The translations under genes were made by a program, and so were the position numbers. From Acinetobacter schindleri CIP 107287 (GTDB lineage Bacteria; Pseudomonadota; Gammaproteobacteria; Pseudomonadales; Moraxellaceae): 64,000 nucleotides of DNA. Location of the stretch: positions 522,582-586,581 of the forward strand of contig NZ_KB849576.1 of NCBI RefSeq assembly GCF_000368625.1. The letters are read 5' to 3'. A model generated the notes under the pieces. The model searched no databases. It saw only the letters and a list, made by a program, of their open reading frames with translations, and was not told the origin of the DNA. This document shows positions 28,246-38,362 of the stretch, in pieces. Each line of letters begins with the position of its first letter. Position 1 is the stretch's first letter.

Positions 28246-29673
28246 ATGACGTCATGGGAACAAGGTGCAAACCTAGATATTACCAAATACATGCAGGATA
28301 TTTTCCAGCAGCAGCGCCAGGCATGTTTGCAAGCAGCATATCCAGACTATGAGCAGCGTCAACAGCAACTTAAAACACTATATCAAATGGTGGTGGAGCA
28401 TCAGCATGAGATGGCTGCTGCTATTAGTCGGGATTTCTCGAACCGGAGTCTTAACGAAACCAAGCTGTTTGAAGTGCTGACCAGTTTGAATGGACTGAAA
28501 CACAGCTTGAAACATCTGAAAAAATGGATGAAGCCGAGTAAACGTCAGGTTGGTATTCTGTTTCAGCCAGCCACGGGTTATGTGATGTATCAGCCGGTAG
28601 GCGTGGTTGGTATTGTGGTGCCGTGGAATTATCCGCTTTTCCTCGCCATAGGTCCTTTGGGCCAGGCCTTGGCTGCGGGTAACCGGGTCATGCTGAAAAT
28701 GAGTGAATATACCCCGGAATTTTCCAGTCTGTTTCAACAGCTGATTGCCCGTTATTTCCCAGCTGACCAGATTGCTGTAGTTACGGGGGATGCACAAGTC
28801 GCGCAGCAATTTACTAATTTGCCATTTGATCATTTGCTCTTTACTGGCGCGACTTCAATTGCACGTCATGTGATGCATGCGGCGGCGGAGAATCTGACCC
28901 CAGTCACACTGGAGCTCGGCGGTAAGTCACCTGTTATAGTCGCGAAAGATGCTGATTTACAGGAAAGCGCACGCCGTCTGGCTTTTGGCAAAACCATGAA
29001 TGCCGGGCAGACCTGTGTAGCACCAGATTATACATTTGTGCATCAGTCACAAATCCAAGCTTTTATTGAAGCTTACTTCGATGCTATTCGACAATTTTAT
29101 CCAAATAGTATTTTAAGCAATCCGGATTATACAACCATCATTAATGATCGGCAGCTTGCTCGATTACAGCGATATATTGAGGATGCTCAGGCCAAAGGTG
29201 CACAGTTGCATCAGATTGAACATGGGGGAGATGGGCGCCGTTTGCCGCACCTGGTCCTGACCAATGTTCATGACGATATGTTGATCATGCAGAATGAAAT
29301 CTTTGGCCCACTTCTACCTGTCATTGGCTATGAGCAGATGGATGAAGTAATTAACTACATCAACCAGCATGACCGGCCATTGGCACTATATTATTTTGGC
29401 TATAACAAAGCTGAGCAACAAAAAGTATTACATGCGACACATAGCGGTGGAGTTTGTCTCAATGAAACCTTGATGACGGCAGGTATGGAGGATATGCCCT
29501 TTGGTGGGATTGGCCCATCTGGAATGGGACATTATCATGGACATGAAGGCTTTAAGACCTTTAGTCATGCCAAGTCGGTATTTAGCCGTCCAAAATTCAG
29601 TTTGATGAAGCTGATTTATCCACCGTATGGCAGTTCGATTTTAAAATTGATTTATCGTATCTTCTTGCGTTAA
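28246..29673 (+). CDS. Coniferyl-aldehyde-dehydrogenase-type aldehyde dehydrogenase
   Basis: The 475-residue NAD(P)-dependent enzyme has the ALDH catalytic pair Glu223 (LELGGKSP) and Cys257 (NAGQTCVAPDY). The cofactor region is GIVVPWNYPLFLAIGPLGQALAAGN, and NEIFGPLLPVIGY is present. The C-terminal tail (KLIYRIFLR), hydrophobic then basic, is the membrane-tether-like end common in the coniferyl/fatty-aldehyde subgroup. It follows the GMC dehydrogenase gene by 42 bases, so the pair probably oxidises an alcohol to its acid. The real substrate (aromatic or fatty aldehyde) cannot be read from sequence. Confidence 0.9.
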   Translation: MTSWEQGANLDITKYMQDIFQQQRQACLQAAYPDYEQRQQQLKTLYQMVVEHQHEMAAAISRDFSNRSLNETKLFEVLTSLNGLKHSLKHLKKWMKPSKRQVGILFQPATGYVMYQPVGVVGIVVPWNYPLFLAIGPLGQALAAGNRVMLKMSEYTPEFSSLFQQLIARYFPADQIAVVTGDAQVAQQFTNLPFDHLLFTGATSIARHVMHAAAENLTPVTLELGGKSPVIVAKDADLQESARRLAFGKTMNAGQTCVAPDYTFVHQSQIQAFIEAYFDAIRQFYPNSILSNPDYTTIINDRQLARLQRYIEDAQAKGAQLHQIEHGGDGRRLPHLVLTNVHDDMLIMQNEIFGPLLPVIGYEQMDEVINYINQHDRPLALYYFGYNKAEQQKVLHATHSGGVCLNETLMTAGMEDMPFGGIGPSGMGHYHGHEGFKTFSHAKSVFSRPKFSLMKLIYPPYGSSILKLIYRIFLR

Positions 29674-29794
29674 AGTGAGTAATGCCTAGGAAAAATTGCC
29701 TGGCATAAAGATGATCAATCTATTTTTCTTTCTAAAATTGATTTCAGATATTCTGATCGCGATCATTCATTAATTCGAAGATAAATTCTTTTCA

Positions 29795-29826
29795 TAAAAA
29801 AGCGCTGAATTATCAGCGCTTTTTTT
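29795..29826. terminator. Bidirectional terminator between aldehyde dehydrogenase and trmB
   Basis: AAAAAAGCGCTGA and TCAGCGCTTTTTT with an ATTA loop; A and T runs on both sides. Confidence 0.9.
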
Positions 29827-29840
29827 GGATTCCTCTTGGA

Positions 29841-30557
29841 TTAAGAGATTTTCTTAAAGATAAAGTCATTAATCTTGTGACCGGCTTCAATACCACGACG
29901 CTCGAATTTGGTTTGAGGACGCCAGTCAGGACGAGGATAACTGTTGCCTTTACCTGCCAGGTTTTCCAAACGTGGACGCTCTTCAAGCACTTCCAGCATC
30001 CATTCAGCATACGGTTCCCAGTCAGTCGCAGCGTGGAATGTACCGCCGAGCTCTAACTTTTGTTCAACCAATGGCATGCGGTCGTGTGATACGAAACGGC
30101 GTTTGAAGTGACGTTTTTTCTGCCATGGATCAGGGAAATACAACTGCACCGTGTTGATACTGTTATCCGGCATTTCACGTAGGACTTGAATTGCATCGGC
30201 ATCCAGGACACGCAAGTTGGTTAAGCCTTCCATACCTGCTTCATACACACATTGTGCGATGCCAGGTACGTGCACTTCAATACCGACAAAATTACGTTCA
30301 GGATTGGCTTTGGCCATCAATACCAGTGAACGACCCATACCGAACCCGATTTCTACAGTCAATGGACGTTCAGGGTGCTCAAAATGCTGACGCAAATCAC
30401 CCACCGGATATTCCAAAATTAAGTGACCATATTGTTCAAGCGCAGTACGTTGAGAGGTATTTAATGGCGCTGAGCGGCGCATAAACGTCACAATTTCACG
30501 GTGCTCGCTTAAATTGTCCAGCTCCACGACTTGCTGGTCTAATTGATCGTTCGACAT
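29841..30557 (-). CDS. trmB: tRNA (guanine46-N7)-methyltransferase
   Basis: This enzyme methylates N7 of G46 in the variable loop of many tRNAs, using S-adenosylmethionine (EC 2.1.1.33). The 238-residue protein has motif I VEIGFGMGRS, motif II NFVGIEVHVPG, VLDADAIQVL, and the class-specific FPDPWQKKRHFKRRFV loop near 150-165, ending in TKFERRGIEAGHKI. It is a single gene between two terminators. Confidence 0.96.
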   Translation of the reverse strand: MSNDQLDQQVVELDNLSEHREIVTFMRRSAPLNTSQRTALEQYGHLILEYPVGDLRQHFEHPERPLTVEIGFGMGRSLVLMAKANPERNFVGIEVHVPGIAQCVYEAGMEGLTNLRVLDADAIQVLREMPDNSINTVQLYFPDPWQKKRHFKRRFVSHDRMPLVEQKLELGGTFHAATDWEPYAEWMLEVLEERPRLENLAGKGNSYPRPDWRPQTKFERRGIEAGHKINDFIFKKIS

Positions 30558-30675
30558 AACTTTGGCAAATCTAAAAATTCAGAATGCGGTATTTTAAGTC
30601 CTGAGCGGAGCAAGTCAAACTTTTCTCAGGAATTCACTACTAAAAACTGGCATTGAGCTTATTCCTCAGAAAAAT

Positions 30676-30699
30676 AAAAGGGCCAATTGGCCCTTTTAA
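30676..30699 (-). terminator. Terminator of the SulP gene
   Basis: AAAAGGGCC followed by AATT and GGCCCTTTT, a perfect palindrome; T-rich on the minus strand. Confidence 0.8.
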
Positions 30700-30715
30700 A
30701 TCATATGAATGATGA

Positions 30716-32161
30716 TCAGGTTTGATAACGGTCGACCAAAGTACTGCTGGCTTCATTCAGTCCAGTCACCTGAACATCAATTCCTTGGGCTTTAAATTTC
30801 TGTACGACGTTATTGAACATATTCACAGAAGTGACATCCCAAATATGGGCATGGGTCAGATCAAGTTCAACAACTGCCAGGTTTTCCTTAAAGTCAAAGA
30901 ACTGATAGAAACGGTCTGAACTGCTAAAAAAGATCTGCCCGGAAATCACATAACGACGAGAACGTTCATCTAGCAAATGAGTATATACGTGAACCGTATT
31001 TTCCAGTTTGTTGATAAAGAACAGGGCAGACAATACCACGCCGATTAACACGCCTAATGCCAGGTTATGGGTCACCAAAACTACCAGCACAACAGTAATC
31101 ATCACCACATTAAAAGCAAGCGGATGCTTGTTAAACTGCTTGATAGCACCCCACTGGAAGGTGGTAAATGACACCATGATCATAATGGCTACCAGTGCTG
31201 CCATCGGGATATAAGCCAGCCAATCTTTTAGAAATACCACTAGGCAAAGTAGGAACACGCCTGCCACAAGCGTAGACAGACGGGTACGTGCACCAGACGA
31301 GACATTGATAATCGACTGTCCAATCATGGCACAACCGGCCATTCCACCCATAAAACCGCTGACGATATTGGCCATACCCTGACCACGGCATTCCTGATGG
31401 CGGTCACTTTCAGAATCGGTGACTTCATCGACTACAGTGGTGGTCATCATGGTTTCAAGTAAACCGACAGTGGCCAAAGTCGCTGAATAAGGAAAAATAA
31501 TTTGTAGTGTTTCAAAGTTCAGCGGAATTTCTGGAATCAAGAAAACTGGTAAGGTATCTGGAAAATGTCCTAAGTCACTCACGGTACGCATATCTGATCC
31601 GAGGACAAGAGCCAGACCGCTGAGGACGATAATACAGATCAGTGGAGAAGGGATGGCTTTACCAATTTTCGGAAGATAAGGAAATAAATAGATAATTGCC
31701 AAACCGATCGCAACAAACAGATAACCGGTCACATCCATTTTTTGCATTTCCGGGATTTGCGCAACAAAAATCAGAATCGCCAAGGCATTCAAGAAGCCAT
31801 AGACCACTGATTGCGAAACAAAGCGCATCAATTTGGCAACTTTAAATGAACCGGCAATTACCTGAATAATCCCGGTTAATATAGTGGCAGCCAGTAAGTA
31901 TTGCAGACCATGCTCCTTGACCAAAGTAATCATGAGGAGCGCCATCGCACCAGTTGCTGCCGAGATCATTGCTGGGCGACCACCGAAGAAGGCAATAGAT
32001 ACCGCGATACAGAAAGATGCGTACAGACCGACTTGAGGATCGACGCCAGCAATGGCAGAAAACGCAATCGATTCTGGAATGAGGGCTAATCCGACCACCA
32101 GGCCAGCCAGAACATCAGTGCGGATATTGGAAAACCATTCTTCTTTTTTCAGACTTATCAC
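30716..32161 (-). CDS. SulP family anion transporter with STAS domain
   Basis: A 481-residue membrane transporter (about 10-12 helices) of the SLC26/SulP family. The N-terminal [25 protein letters not shown] is the family signature; conserved IIPES-type and [12 protein letters not shown] stretches follow, and the C-terminal cytoplasmic STAS domain (from about 385) has [16 protein letters not shown]. Likely substrates are sulfate, bicarbonate or other small anions; sequence alone does not decide. The start is a GTG at 32161, since a stop lies only a few codons upstream and no ATG precedes the first helix. Confidence 0.88.
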   Translation of the reverse strand: MISLKKEEWFSNIRTDVLAGLVVGLALIPESIAFSAIAGVDPQVGLYASFCIAVSIAFFGGRPAMISAATGAMALLMITLVKEHGLQYLLAATILTGIIQVIAGSFKVAKLMRFVSQSVVYGFLNALAILIFVAQIPEMQKMDVTGYLFVAIGLAIIYLFPYLPKIGKAIPSPLICIIVLSGLALVLGSDMRTVSDLGHFPDTLPVFLIPEIPLNFETLQIIFPYSATLATVGLLETMMTTTVVDEVTDSESDRHQECRGQGMANIVSGFMGGMAGCAMIGQSIINVSSGARTRLSTLVAGVFLLCLVVFLKDWLAYIPMAALVAIMIMVSFTTFQWGAIKQFNKHPLAFNVVMITVVLVVLVTHNLALGVLIGVVLSALFFINKLENTVHVYTHLLDERSRRYVISGQIFFSSSDRFYQFFDFKENLAVVELDLTHAHIWDVTSVNMFNNVVQKFKAQGIDVQVTGLNEASSTLVDRYQT

Positions 32162-32379
32162 AGAATTTCATCATTTCACTTTTAACCCCGCGTATCTTAA
32201 TCGTCCTGGTATAAAAATCCACACAAGAATGACTTGAAAATGTCTGGAATATACTCAATATTGAAGAAGTAAATGTCTTTTGGCGGCAGTTACGCTTTTT
32301 TGCAATTTACAGGTTTGATCACTTGAAAGTTTGTTAGAAGCGATTTAAAACATTGAGAAGTAGATAACAAGGATCAGAA

Positions 32380-32991
32380 ATGAAGCTTTACTATGCACCT
32401 GGTGCATGCTCGTTGGCAGCACATATTATTTTAAATGAAATTAATGTTGATTTTGATTTGGAACGTGTTGATTTAAAAACACATAAAACTGAGAAAGGCA
32501 CAGATTATTACGAGATCAATCCAAAAGGCTATGTTCCAGCACTGGAAATTAACCCGGGCCTGATTCTGACTGAGAACGTTGCGATTCTTCCATTTCTGGC
32601 ACAACACGATCCAAAACAAGATTTAATTCCTCCATCAGGTATGGGACGTGCCAAAGTCCTGGAATGGTTAGGTTACCTAAACTCAGAATTACATGATGCT
32701 TATGCGGTATTCTTTGGTGCGCCAATGGATGAGGAAGCCAAGAAAAAGGCGTATGCAGAAATTGACCGCTTATTAAGTTACATTGATAAAGCCATTGGTG
32801 GATCAGACAATGATTACCTGGTGGATGATAACTTTGGACCAGCAGATGCTTATCTGTTTGTACTTACTAACTGGTCAAATCATATCGAACACGATTTGAC
32901 ACCTTATAAAAATATCATTCACATTCGTAATAAAGTCGCAGAGCGTCAGTCAGTACAGATTGCTATGCGTGATGAAGGATTAATTCCTTAA
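32380..32991 (+). CDS. Glutathione S-transferase, beta-class-like
   Basis: The 203-residue protein has an N-terminal thioredoxin-like domain with MKLYYAPGACSLAAHI (Cys10 and Ser11 of beta-class GSTs), the cis-Pro in NPKGYVPAL, and TENVAI for the glutathione gamma-glutamyl contact, then a helical C-terminal domain. It would conjugate or reduce electrophiles with glutathione. Ribosome site AAGGA precedes ATG 32380. It is a single gene with a terminator. Confidence 0.88.
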   Translation: MKLYYAPGACSLAAHIILNEINVDFDLERVDLKTHKTEKGTDYYEINPKGYVPALEINPGLILTENVAILPFLAQHDPKQDLIPPSGMGRAKVLEWLGYLNSELHDAYAVFFGAPMDEEAKKKAYAEIDRLLSYIDKAIGGSDNDYLVDDNFGPADAYLFVLTNWSNHIEHDLTPYKNIIHIRNKVAERQSVQIAMRDEGLIP

Positions 32992-33010
32992 TACATCGTA
33001 GCAAATCAAT

Positions 33011-33038
33011 AAAGGACTCGATTGAGTCCTTTATTTTT
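33011..33038 (+). terminator. Terminator of the GST gene
   Basis: AAAGGACTC and GAGTCCTTT around GATT, followed by a T-rich run; also lies downstream of thiG on the other strand. Confidence 0.82.
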
Positions 33039-33063
33039 GCACTTAATTTTCTTATCAACGAGT

Positions 33064-33846
33064 TTATTTAAAGAAATAACCTGTCTCAGGCGAGCTGGCA
33101 TTCGCCATACGCTTATGTGGCATGCGACCCGCTAAGAATGCTTCACGACCAGCTTCTACTGCTTTACGCATAGCAGATGCCATTAAGACTGGATTCTGTG
33201 CTGCTGCAATGGCTGTATTCATCAACACGCCATCACAACCGAGTTCCATCGCAATTGCTGCATCACTGGCTGTGCCGACACCAGCATCGACCAGTACAGG
33301 CACTTTGGCATTTTCCTTAATGATAGAAATGGTATGAGGATTCAGAATTCCCAGACCTGAGCCGATCAAACTTCCCAAAGGCATGATCGCAACACAACCC
33401 ATGCTTTCCAGTTCCTGCGCCACGATTGGATCATCTGATGTATACACCATAATTTCAAAACCATCATCAATCAGGGTGCGTGCTGCTTTTAAAGTTTCAG
33501 TGATATTTGGATATAAGGTTTTTTCGTCACCCAGAACTTCCAGTTTTACCAAGTTATGACCATCCAGCAGCTCACGTGCCAGCATACAGGTGCGTATAGC
33601 ACTGTTAGCATCAAAACAGCCAGCGGTGTTTGGCAGAATGGTATATTTTTCGGGTGGAATCACGGATAGCAGATTTGGCTGGTCAGGATGCTGGCCGATA
33701 TTCACGCGACGGATTGCAACCGTAACAATTTCAGCACCACTCGCCTGAATCGCCTGATCTGTTTCCTGTAAGTCTTTATATTTTCCTGTACCAACCAACA
33801 GACGTGACTGGAACTGGCGTGAGCCAATTTGAAGTAAATCTTGCAT
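33064..33846 (-). CDS. thiG: Thiazole synthase
   Basis: This enzyme forms the thiazole phosphate ring of thiamine from deoxyxylulose 5-phosphate, ThiS thiocarboxylate and dehydroglycine (EC 2.8.1.10). The 260-residue TIM-barrel has the Schiff-base Lys101 in [14 protein letters not shown] and phosphate-binding [10 protein letters not shown] and [18 protein letters not shown]. It lies 14 bases after thiS in the same operon. Confidence 0.97.
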   Translation of the reverse strand: MQDLLQIGSRQFQSRLLVGTGKYKDLQETDQAIQASGAEIVTVAIRRVNIGQHPDQPNLLSVIPPEKYTILPNTAGCFDANSAIRTCMLARELLDGHNLVKLEVLGDEKTLYPNITETLKAARTLIDDGFEIMVYTSDDPIVAQELESMGCVAIMPLGSLIGSGLGILNPHTISIIKENAKVPVLVDAGVGTASDAAIAMELGCDGVLMNTAIAAAQNPVLMASAMRKAVEAGREAFLAGRMPHKRMANASSPETGYFFK

Positions 33847-33860
33847 AGTATTTCCGAACC

Positions 33861-34058
33861 TTAGCCGCCACCGACAGCGTGAATAATTTCGATTTTGTCT
33901 GCCTCACAGATTGGCGTTGCTGCCAGTCTACTTTTGGGAACGATCATTTCATTGACTTCAACGGCATAGCGCTTACCTTCAAGCGCAAGGTGCTGAACCA
34001 GTTCCATTAAGGTGGTGCAGTCAGTCTGTTGTTGTTCGCCATTGATATAGATGTTCAT
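33861..34058 (-). CDS. thiS: Sulfur carrier protein ThiS
   Basis: A 65-residue ubiquitin-like protein ending in Gly-Gly-Gly. The terminal glycine carboxylate is adenylated by ThiF and converted to thiocarboxylate, the sulfur donor for ThiG. The gene leads the thiS-thiG operon. No other thiamine gene is adjacent. Confidence 0.93.
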   Translation of the reverse strand: MNIYINGEQQQTDCTTLMELVQHLALEGKRYAVEVNEMIVPKSRLAATPICEADKIEIIHAVGGG

Positions 34059-34086
34059 TTTGGCACCCTCTGAATGTGATCAGTTC

Positions 34087-34452
34087 TTACTTGATGTATT
34101 TAAATGCATTCCAGGCCAGGGTCAGCCAGCCTGCAATCATCAGTGCGCCTCCGATCGGGGTAATTGCACCCAAACCACGCGGTAAACCAAGTGCCATAAT
34201 ATAAAGTGAACCACTGAACAGTAAAATGCCCAATTGAATCAAAATAAAACTTGGTTTAATCGGCAATTGTGGAATCACTTTTGCCAGAATGCCTAACAGC
34301 AACAAGCCGAGCGCATGATAGAAAAAGTAATCGGTTGCAGTCTGCCACCAGCCAAGCTGTGCTTCAGTTGCACGTGCTTTCAAGCCATGCGCACCAAAAG
34401 CACCCAGCATTACTGCAAGGGCCAGATTAATCGCTGAAATTGCAATCCACAT
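34087..34452 (-). CDS. DUF423 membrane protein (YgdD-like)
   Basis: A 121-residue protein with four hydrophobic helices. The N-terminal AVMLGAFGAHGLKA followed by WWQTATDYFFYHALGLL is diagnostic of DUF423/YgdD. I chose the ATG at 34452, with AGGA about 12 bases upstream; the frame is open further, to 34494, but the added residues are hydrophilic and lack a ribosome site. Function is unknown. It lies 28 bases before thiS, so it may be cotranscribed with thiS-thiG. Confidence 0.88.
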   Translation of the reverse strand: MWIAISAINLALAVMLGAFGAHGLKARATEAQLGWWQTATDYFFYHALGLLLLGILAKVIPQLPIKPSFILIQLGILLFSGSLYIMALGLPRGLGAITPIGGALMIAGWLTLAWNAFKYIK

Positions 34453-34525
34453 CTGAACTGATCTTCCTGTAAATTTTGCGCTTAACCTTAGCATAAAAGT
34501 ACGGGCTGAAACACCGTATTAAAAG

Positions 34526-34554
34526 ACAAAAAAGCCTTCACATCTGAAGGCTTT
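34526..34554 (-). terminator. Terminator of rpoH
   Basis: AAAGCCTTCA and TGAAGGCTTT form a 10-bp stem with a T run on the minus strand, just after the rpoH stop. Confidence 0.85.
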
Positions 34555-34570
34555 ATACAGGACATGAAAT

Positions 34571-35440
34571 CTAGTTGGAAGACATCGCAACTTTAATTTT
34601 TTCCATGGCATTCTTTTCCAGCTGACGAATACGTTCGGCAGAAACGTTATATTCTGCGGCAAGCTCATGCAGGGTAGATTTTTCATCATCCAGCCAGCGA
34701 CGCTGCAAGATGTTACGTGAACGGTCATCTAGTTGTTCCATGGCATCGTGCAGGGCGGCTGTACTTTGTTCTTCATAGTCTTCATTTTCAATCAGACGTG
34801 CCGGATCATAACGGTTATCTTCCAGATACAGCGCTGGAGCGACATGACCTGAACCTTCATCGTCATCATCACCTGAAGCTTCAAATGCTGCATCATAGGC
34901 AGTCAGTCGCCCTTCCATTTCCAGAACCTGTTCGGGGGTCACATTCAGGTCATTGGCAATTGATCGAGCCTCATCTAATGTCAACTTTTTAGATGACTTT
35001 TTCAGACTACGCAGGTTAAAGAACAGTTTGCGCTGAGCTTTAGTTGTCGCAATTTTGACAATACGCCAGTTACGGATTACATATTCGTGGATTTCAGCCT
35101 TAATCCAGTGCACGGCAAAGGAAACAAGACGAACACCCATATTCGGGTCAAAGCGTTTAACCGCTTTCATTAAGCCAAGGTTACCTTCCTGAATCAGGTC
35201 ACCTTGAGGCAGGCCATAACCTGCATAACTACGTGCAATATGGACTACAAAACGCAGGTGAGACATCACCAGCATTTTTGCTGCATCCAGATCTTGGTCA
35301 TAGAAATATCGGTCTGCCAACTCTTTTTCTTGTTCGGCAGTTAAAATAGGAATCTGATTGACAGTACTAATATAAGCACCGAGATTGACACCTGGCGCCG
35401 ATAATGACAGGGGCATCAATTGATTGCTGCTGTCACTCAT
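34571..35440 (-). CDS. rpoH: Heat-shock sigma factor RpoH (sigma-32)
   Basis: A 289-residue group-3-like sigma factor directing RNA polymerase to heat-shock promoters. Region 2 has [19 protein letters not shown] and the -10-binding [18 protein letters not shown]; the RpoH box appears as [13 protein letters not shown] (about 130-142); region 4 has [20 protein letters not shown] chose ATG 35440 because AAGGAGAAC lies upstream and the 289-residue product fits the family; the frame is open to 35509. A matching promoter is seen before clpB in this window. Control by temperature and chaperones is expected from the family. Confidence 0.96.
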   Translation of the reverse strand: MSDSSNQLMPLSLSAPGVNLGAYISTVNQIPILTAEQEKELADRYFYDQDLDAAKMLVMSHLRFVVHIARSYAGYGLPQGDLIQEGNLGLMKAVKRFDPNMGVRLVSFAVHWIKAEIHEYVIRNWRIVKIATTKAQRKLFFNLRSLKKSSKKLTLDEARSIANDLNVTPEQVLEMEGRLTAYDAAFEASGDDDDEGSGHVAPALYLEDNRYDPARLIENEDYEEQSTAALHDAMEQLDDRSRNILQRRWLDDEKSTLHELAAEYNVSAERIRQLEKNAMEKIKVAMSSN

Positions 35441-35581
35441 GTGTTCTCCTTGAGGAATAACGGGATCATTCCCAAATCTAAGATTTATGTTAATCCAATC
35501 TCCAGTCAAATGATGGATATTTGGGTAGAGATATGTAAACTTTTATACGAATGTGGAGATAAATAGTTTAATTGAAAATTT

Positions 35582-35830
35582 TTAAGATTCAATTATGTAG
35601 TGAAACTCCACGTCAGAAATTTGTTGCATATCATACTTCAGCTGATTTAACTCACAGTAACGCGAAACATCAATCTGGCTGTGTGGATCTGATGATTTCA
35701 GCAGAAAGGTTTCGCCGGGATGGCTTTTCAGGGCACGCTTTAACATCAATAACGGCATAGGGCATGGTTTACCTATGGCATCGACGGTGCGAATCTGATC
35801 TGCGTTGTCAATCATTTCCGTAATATTCAT
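35582..35830 (-). CDS. TusA/SirA-like sulfur-transfer protein
   Basis: An 82-residue protein with the CPxP signature (KPCPMPLLMLKRAL, Cys23) of the TusA/YedF family, followed by the beta-strand ETFLLKSSDPHSQIDVSRYCE. TusA relays sulfur from cysteine desulfurase for tRNA thiolation; YedF-type paralogues have other roles. With Cys in the CPxP site and no neighbouring sulfur gene, I cannot decide between TusA and a paralogue. Confidence 0.82.
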   Translation of the reverse strand: MNITEMIDNADQIRTVDAIGKPCPMPLLMLKRALKSHPGETFLLKSSDPHSQIDVSRYCELNQLKYDMQQISDVEFHYIIES

Positions 35831-36198
35831 TCGACTTTAAAAGGGGTCTAAATATTAGCAAATAGGATGCCAAATCCCAACTTTTTTAAAAAAATATAAA
35901 CGAAATAATAATTAAAAAAACCTTATGCAAATTTCTGAAAAAAATAGCGAAATCAATTAGAACAAACCTAAAAAAAGGCTATTAATTGTTATAAACCCAT
36001 GTTAAGCTCGATGAGTTAGTGGGATTTTAGATAAACAAATTGATTGTTTTTCGTCCTGCAAATAAATGGATGTAACCGGGATTTTGTTAATAGTTTTACA
36101 GAATGATTACAAGCTTAAAAATAATATTTTCAAACTTGTTTGCTCTGCTGTTTGCAACACCGGGTGGTCCTTCTTTTCGGTACAATGAGGATTAACTT
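35831..36198. other. Divergent spacer and long leader upstream of the cold-shock gene
   Basis: This AT-rich spacer of about 370 bases separates the TusA-like and csp genes. The last 100 bases are less AT-rich (a segment with CACCGGGTGGTCC near 36157-36170) and probably form the long 5' untranslated region typical of cspA-family genes. No open frame was supported. GAGG precedes the csp ATG. Confidence 0.45.
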
Positions 36199-36414
36199 AT
36201 GACAGTTGCTCGCGAACAAGGCGTAGTTAAGTGGTTTAACGATACTAAAGGCTTCGGCTTTATTCAACGCAATGGTGGTGATGACGTATTCGTTCATTTC
36301 CGTGCAATCCAAGGTGACGGTCACCGTTCACTTCGTGATGGCCAACGTGTTGAATTCAGTGTTGTAAAAGGCCAAAAAGGCTTCCAGGCTGAAGAAGTTC
36401 AACCATTAGACTAA
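36199..36414 (+). CDS. Cold-shock domain protein (CspA family)
   Basis: A 71-residue single cold-shock domain with both RNA-binding motifs: KGFGFI (RNP1, about 20-25) and DVFVHFRAI (RNP2, about 34-42). It is expected to bind single-stranded RNA/DNA and act as an RNA chaperone or antiterminator. Ribosome site GAGG precedes ATG 36199. A strong terminator separates it from rhlB, which starts 99 bases later. Whether it is cold-induced or constitutive (CspC/E-like) is not decided by sequence. Confidence 0.93.
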   Translation: MTVAREQGVVKWFNDTKGFGFIQRNGGDDVFVHFRAIQGDGHRSLRDGQRVEFSVVKGQKGFQAEEVQPLD

Positions 36415-36432
36415 TCTTCGGATTAAGCTAAT

Positions 36433-36464
36433 AAAACGCCCCAATATAAATTGGGGCGTTTTTT
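36433..36464 (+). terminator. Terminator of the cold-shock gene
   Basis: AAACGCCCCAAT and ATTGGGGCGTTT (12-bp stem) around a short AT loop, followed by T. Confidence 0.9.
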
Positions 36465-36512
36465 GTTTATACTGTCTGTATCTTAGTGATTATCTATTTA
36501 GAGCACCGCTTT

Positions 36513-37664
36513 ATGTCATCTGGTTTTGAAACCTTAAATTTACATCCTAATCTAAAACAAGCGATTGATGCTTTAGGCTTTTCTTCTATGACGCCTATTC
36601 AGGAGAAGGTTTTAAAATTCACATTGGCAGGTCACGATGCAATTGGTCGTGCGCAAACGGGTACGGGCAAAACAGCGGCCTTCCTGGTGAGTATCATCAA
36701 TGATCTATTGAATAATCCTGTTCAGGAACAGCGTTATCGTGGTGAGCCACGTGCACTGATTCTGGCACCGACTCGTGAACTTGCACTACAAATCGAAAGT
36801 GATGCGCATGAGCTGAACAAGTTTACTGATCTGAGTGTCGTGACGCTGCTTGGTGGTGTGGATTTTGACAAGCAAAAAGCACAGCTCGATAAGGCACCTG
36901 TGGACATCATGGTTGCTACTCCAGGTCGCTTGATTGACTTTGTTGAACAAAAAGAAGTTTGGTTAGATCAGATTGAATTCCTGGTGATTGATGAAGCAGA
37001 CCGCCTGCTGGATATGGGCTTTATCCCTTCAGTGAAACGTATCGTACGTTTCTCGCCACGTAAGGAACAGCGCCAAACTCTGATGTTCTCGGCAACTTTT
37101 AGCTATGACGTATTGAATCTGGCACAACAGTGGTTATTTGAACCCGTAACGGTTGAAATTGAGCCAGAAAAGAAAACCAATGCGGACGTTGAACAACGTG
37201 TATATATGGTTGCCAAGGCAGATAAATATAAACTGCTACAAGACATTTTGCGTGATGAACCGATTGAGAAGGTCATGATTTTTGCCAACCGTCGTGATCA
37301 GGTGCGTAAACTCTATGATCATCTGAAACGTGACAACTATAAAGTGGTGATGCTTTCTGGTGAAATTGCCCAAGACAAGCGCTTAAAAATGCTGGACCAG
37401 TTTAAAAATGGAAAACACAATATCATGATCGCAACTGATGTAGCAGGTCGTGGTATTCATGTGGATGGTGTATCGCATGTAGTGAACTTTACCCTGCCAG
37501 AACAGTCTGATGACTATGTACACCGTATTGGTCGCACTGGACGGGCCGGGACTCGTGGTGTCAGTATCAGTTTCCTGTCGGAAGACGATGCGTTCTATCT
37601 TCCAGAAATTGAAAAAGCGATTGGTCAAAAATTACCATTGACCCGCCTGGAAGGCTATTGCTAA
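36513..37664 (+). CDS. rhlB: DEAD-box RNA helicase, RhlB-like
   Basis: The 383-residue helicase has Q motif FSSMTPIQ, motif I AQTGTGKT (47-54), PTRELA, TPGR, motif II DEAD (160-163), SAT, and motifs V-VI ATDVAGRGI and HRIGRTGRAG. The short C-terminal tail resembles RhlB/DeaD-type helicases that work in RNA decay. I chose ATG 36513, which gives the normal start MSSGFETLNL; the frame is open upstream to 36486 but without support. The cold-shock gene precedes it, a natural pairing of RNA-unfolding functions. Confidence 0.92.
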   Translation: MSSGFETLNLHPNLKQAIDALGFSSMTPIQEKVLKFTLAGHDAIGRAQTGTGKTAAFLVSIINDLLNNPVQEQRYRGEPRALILAPTRELALQIESDAHELNKFTDLSVVTLLGGVDFDKQKAQLDKAPVDIMVATPGRLIDFVEQKEVWLDQIEFLVIDEADRLLDMGFIPSVKRIVRFSPRKEQRQTLMFSATFSYDVLNLAQQWLFEPVTVEIEPEKKTNADVEQRVYMVAKADKYKLLQDILRDEPIEKVMIFANRRDQVRKLYDHLKRDNYKVVMLSGEIAQDKRLKMLDQFKNGKHNIMIATDVAGRGIHVDGVSHVVNFTLPEQSDDYVHRIGRTGRAGTRGVSISFLSEDDAFYLPEIEKAIGQKLPLTRLEGYC

Positions 37665-37676
37665 TTTCCAGTTCGT

Positions 37677-37707
37677 AAAAAAACCGCTCATTGAGCGGTT
37701 TTTTTAT
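37677..37707. terminator. Terminator of rhlB
   Basis: AAAAAAACCGCTCA and TGAGCGGTTTTTTT, with T runs both ways; also lies downstream of the lipoprotein gene on the minus strand. Confidence 0.9.
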
Positions 37708-37722
37708 CTAGCTAAAAATGCT

Positions 37723-38103
37723 TTAGTTAGACTGGCAACGGAAAGTCAGGGTAGTTTGGTAATCATCATCTGAATTAATGCTATTGCCTGTACCTGCAAT
37801 ATTACCAAGTACTGTGGCAGCAGCCTGAATAATCTGCCCAGTCTGCTCATCTACCACGCCTTTCAGTGCGCCATCATAGGTGGACTGTTCATCTACAATA
37901 ATAGCTGTTGATCGTGAACCACAAGTTTTAGAGGCGGCGTTCACGGCATTATTTTTGGCAATGACTTGGGTCTTACCTAATCCGGTGACTTCAAATTGAT
38001 TATTTTCTTTGCGGATTGCAGTTGTGTTGGTTGGATTAGTACTACACGCAGTCAGAGCGAGTGCAGTGGCAATAGCTGCACCCATTGTTAATATTTTTGT
38101 CAT
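37723..38103 (-). CDS. Small lipoprotein, unknown function
   Basis: The 126-residue precursor starts with a lipoprotein signal (MTKILTMGAAIATALALTAC; lipobox LTAC, Cys20), followed by a Thr/Asn-rich linker. Two further cysteines (TCGSRST and the C-terminal RCQSN) could form a disulfide. The mature part has a GLGKTQVIAKNNAVNAA segment that I cannot assign. Asp-free positions after the lipidated Cys (Ser at +2) favour the outer membrane. It is a single gene. Confidence 0.75.
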   Translation of the reverse strand: MTKILTMGAAIATALALTACSTNPTNTTAIRKENNQFEVTGLGKTQVIAKNNAVNAASKTCGSRSTAIIVDEQSTYDGALKGVVDEQTGQIIQAAATVLGNIAGTGNSINSDDDYQTTLTFRCQSN

Positions 38104-38362
38104 GTCTAAAAACCCGTCAAGATCAGATAATCGTATAATTAATCACATAATCATCTTTAGAATCTGTACAGCATGTATAAATTTGGAAATTTTCAGTATT
38201 AGCCATGTCATTCTCGTAAACGCTATTTAATGATTGTTATCAGAAACGAAAACAGTGAGCTAAATGTATCTGAGCAAGAAGAATAAAAATGAAGGATATA
38301 GAGAATCCCAAGATGAATATGCTAATCTTGAATACAGTTTTTAAGTATAGAAATACAAGGCA

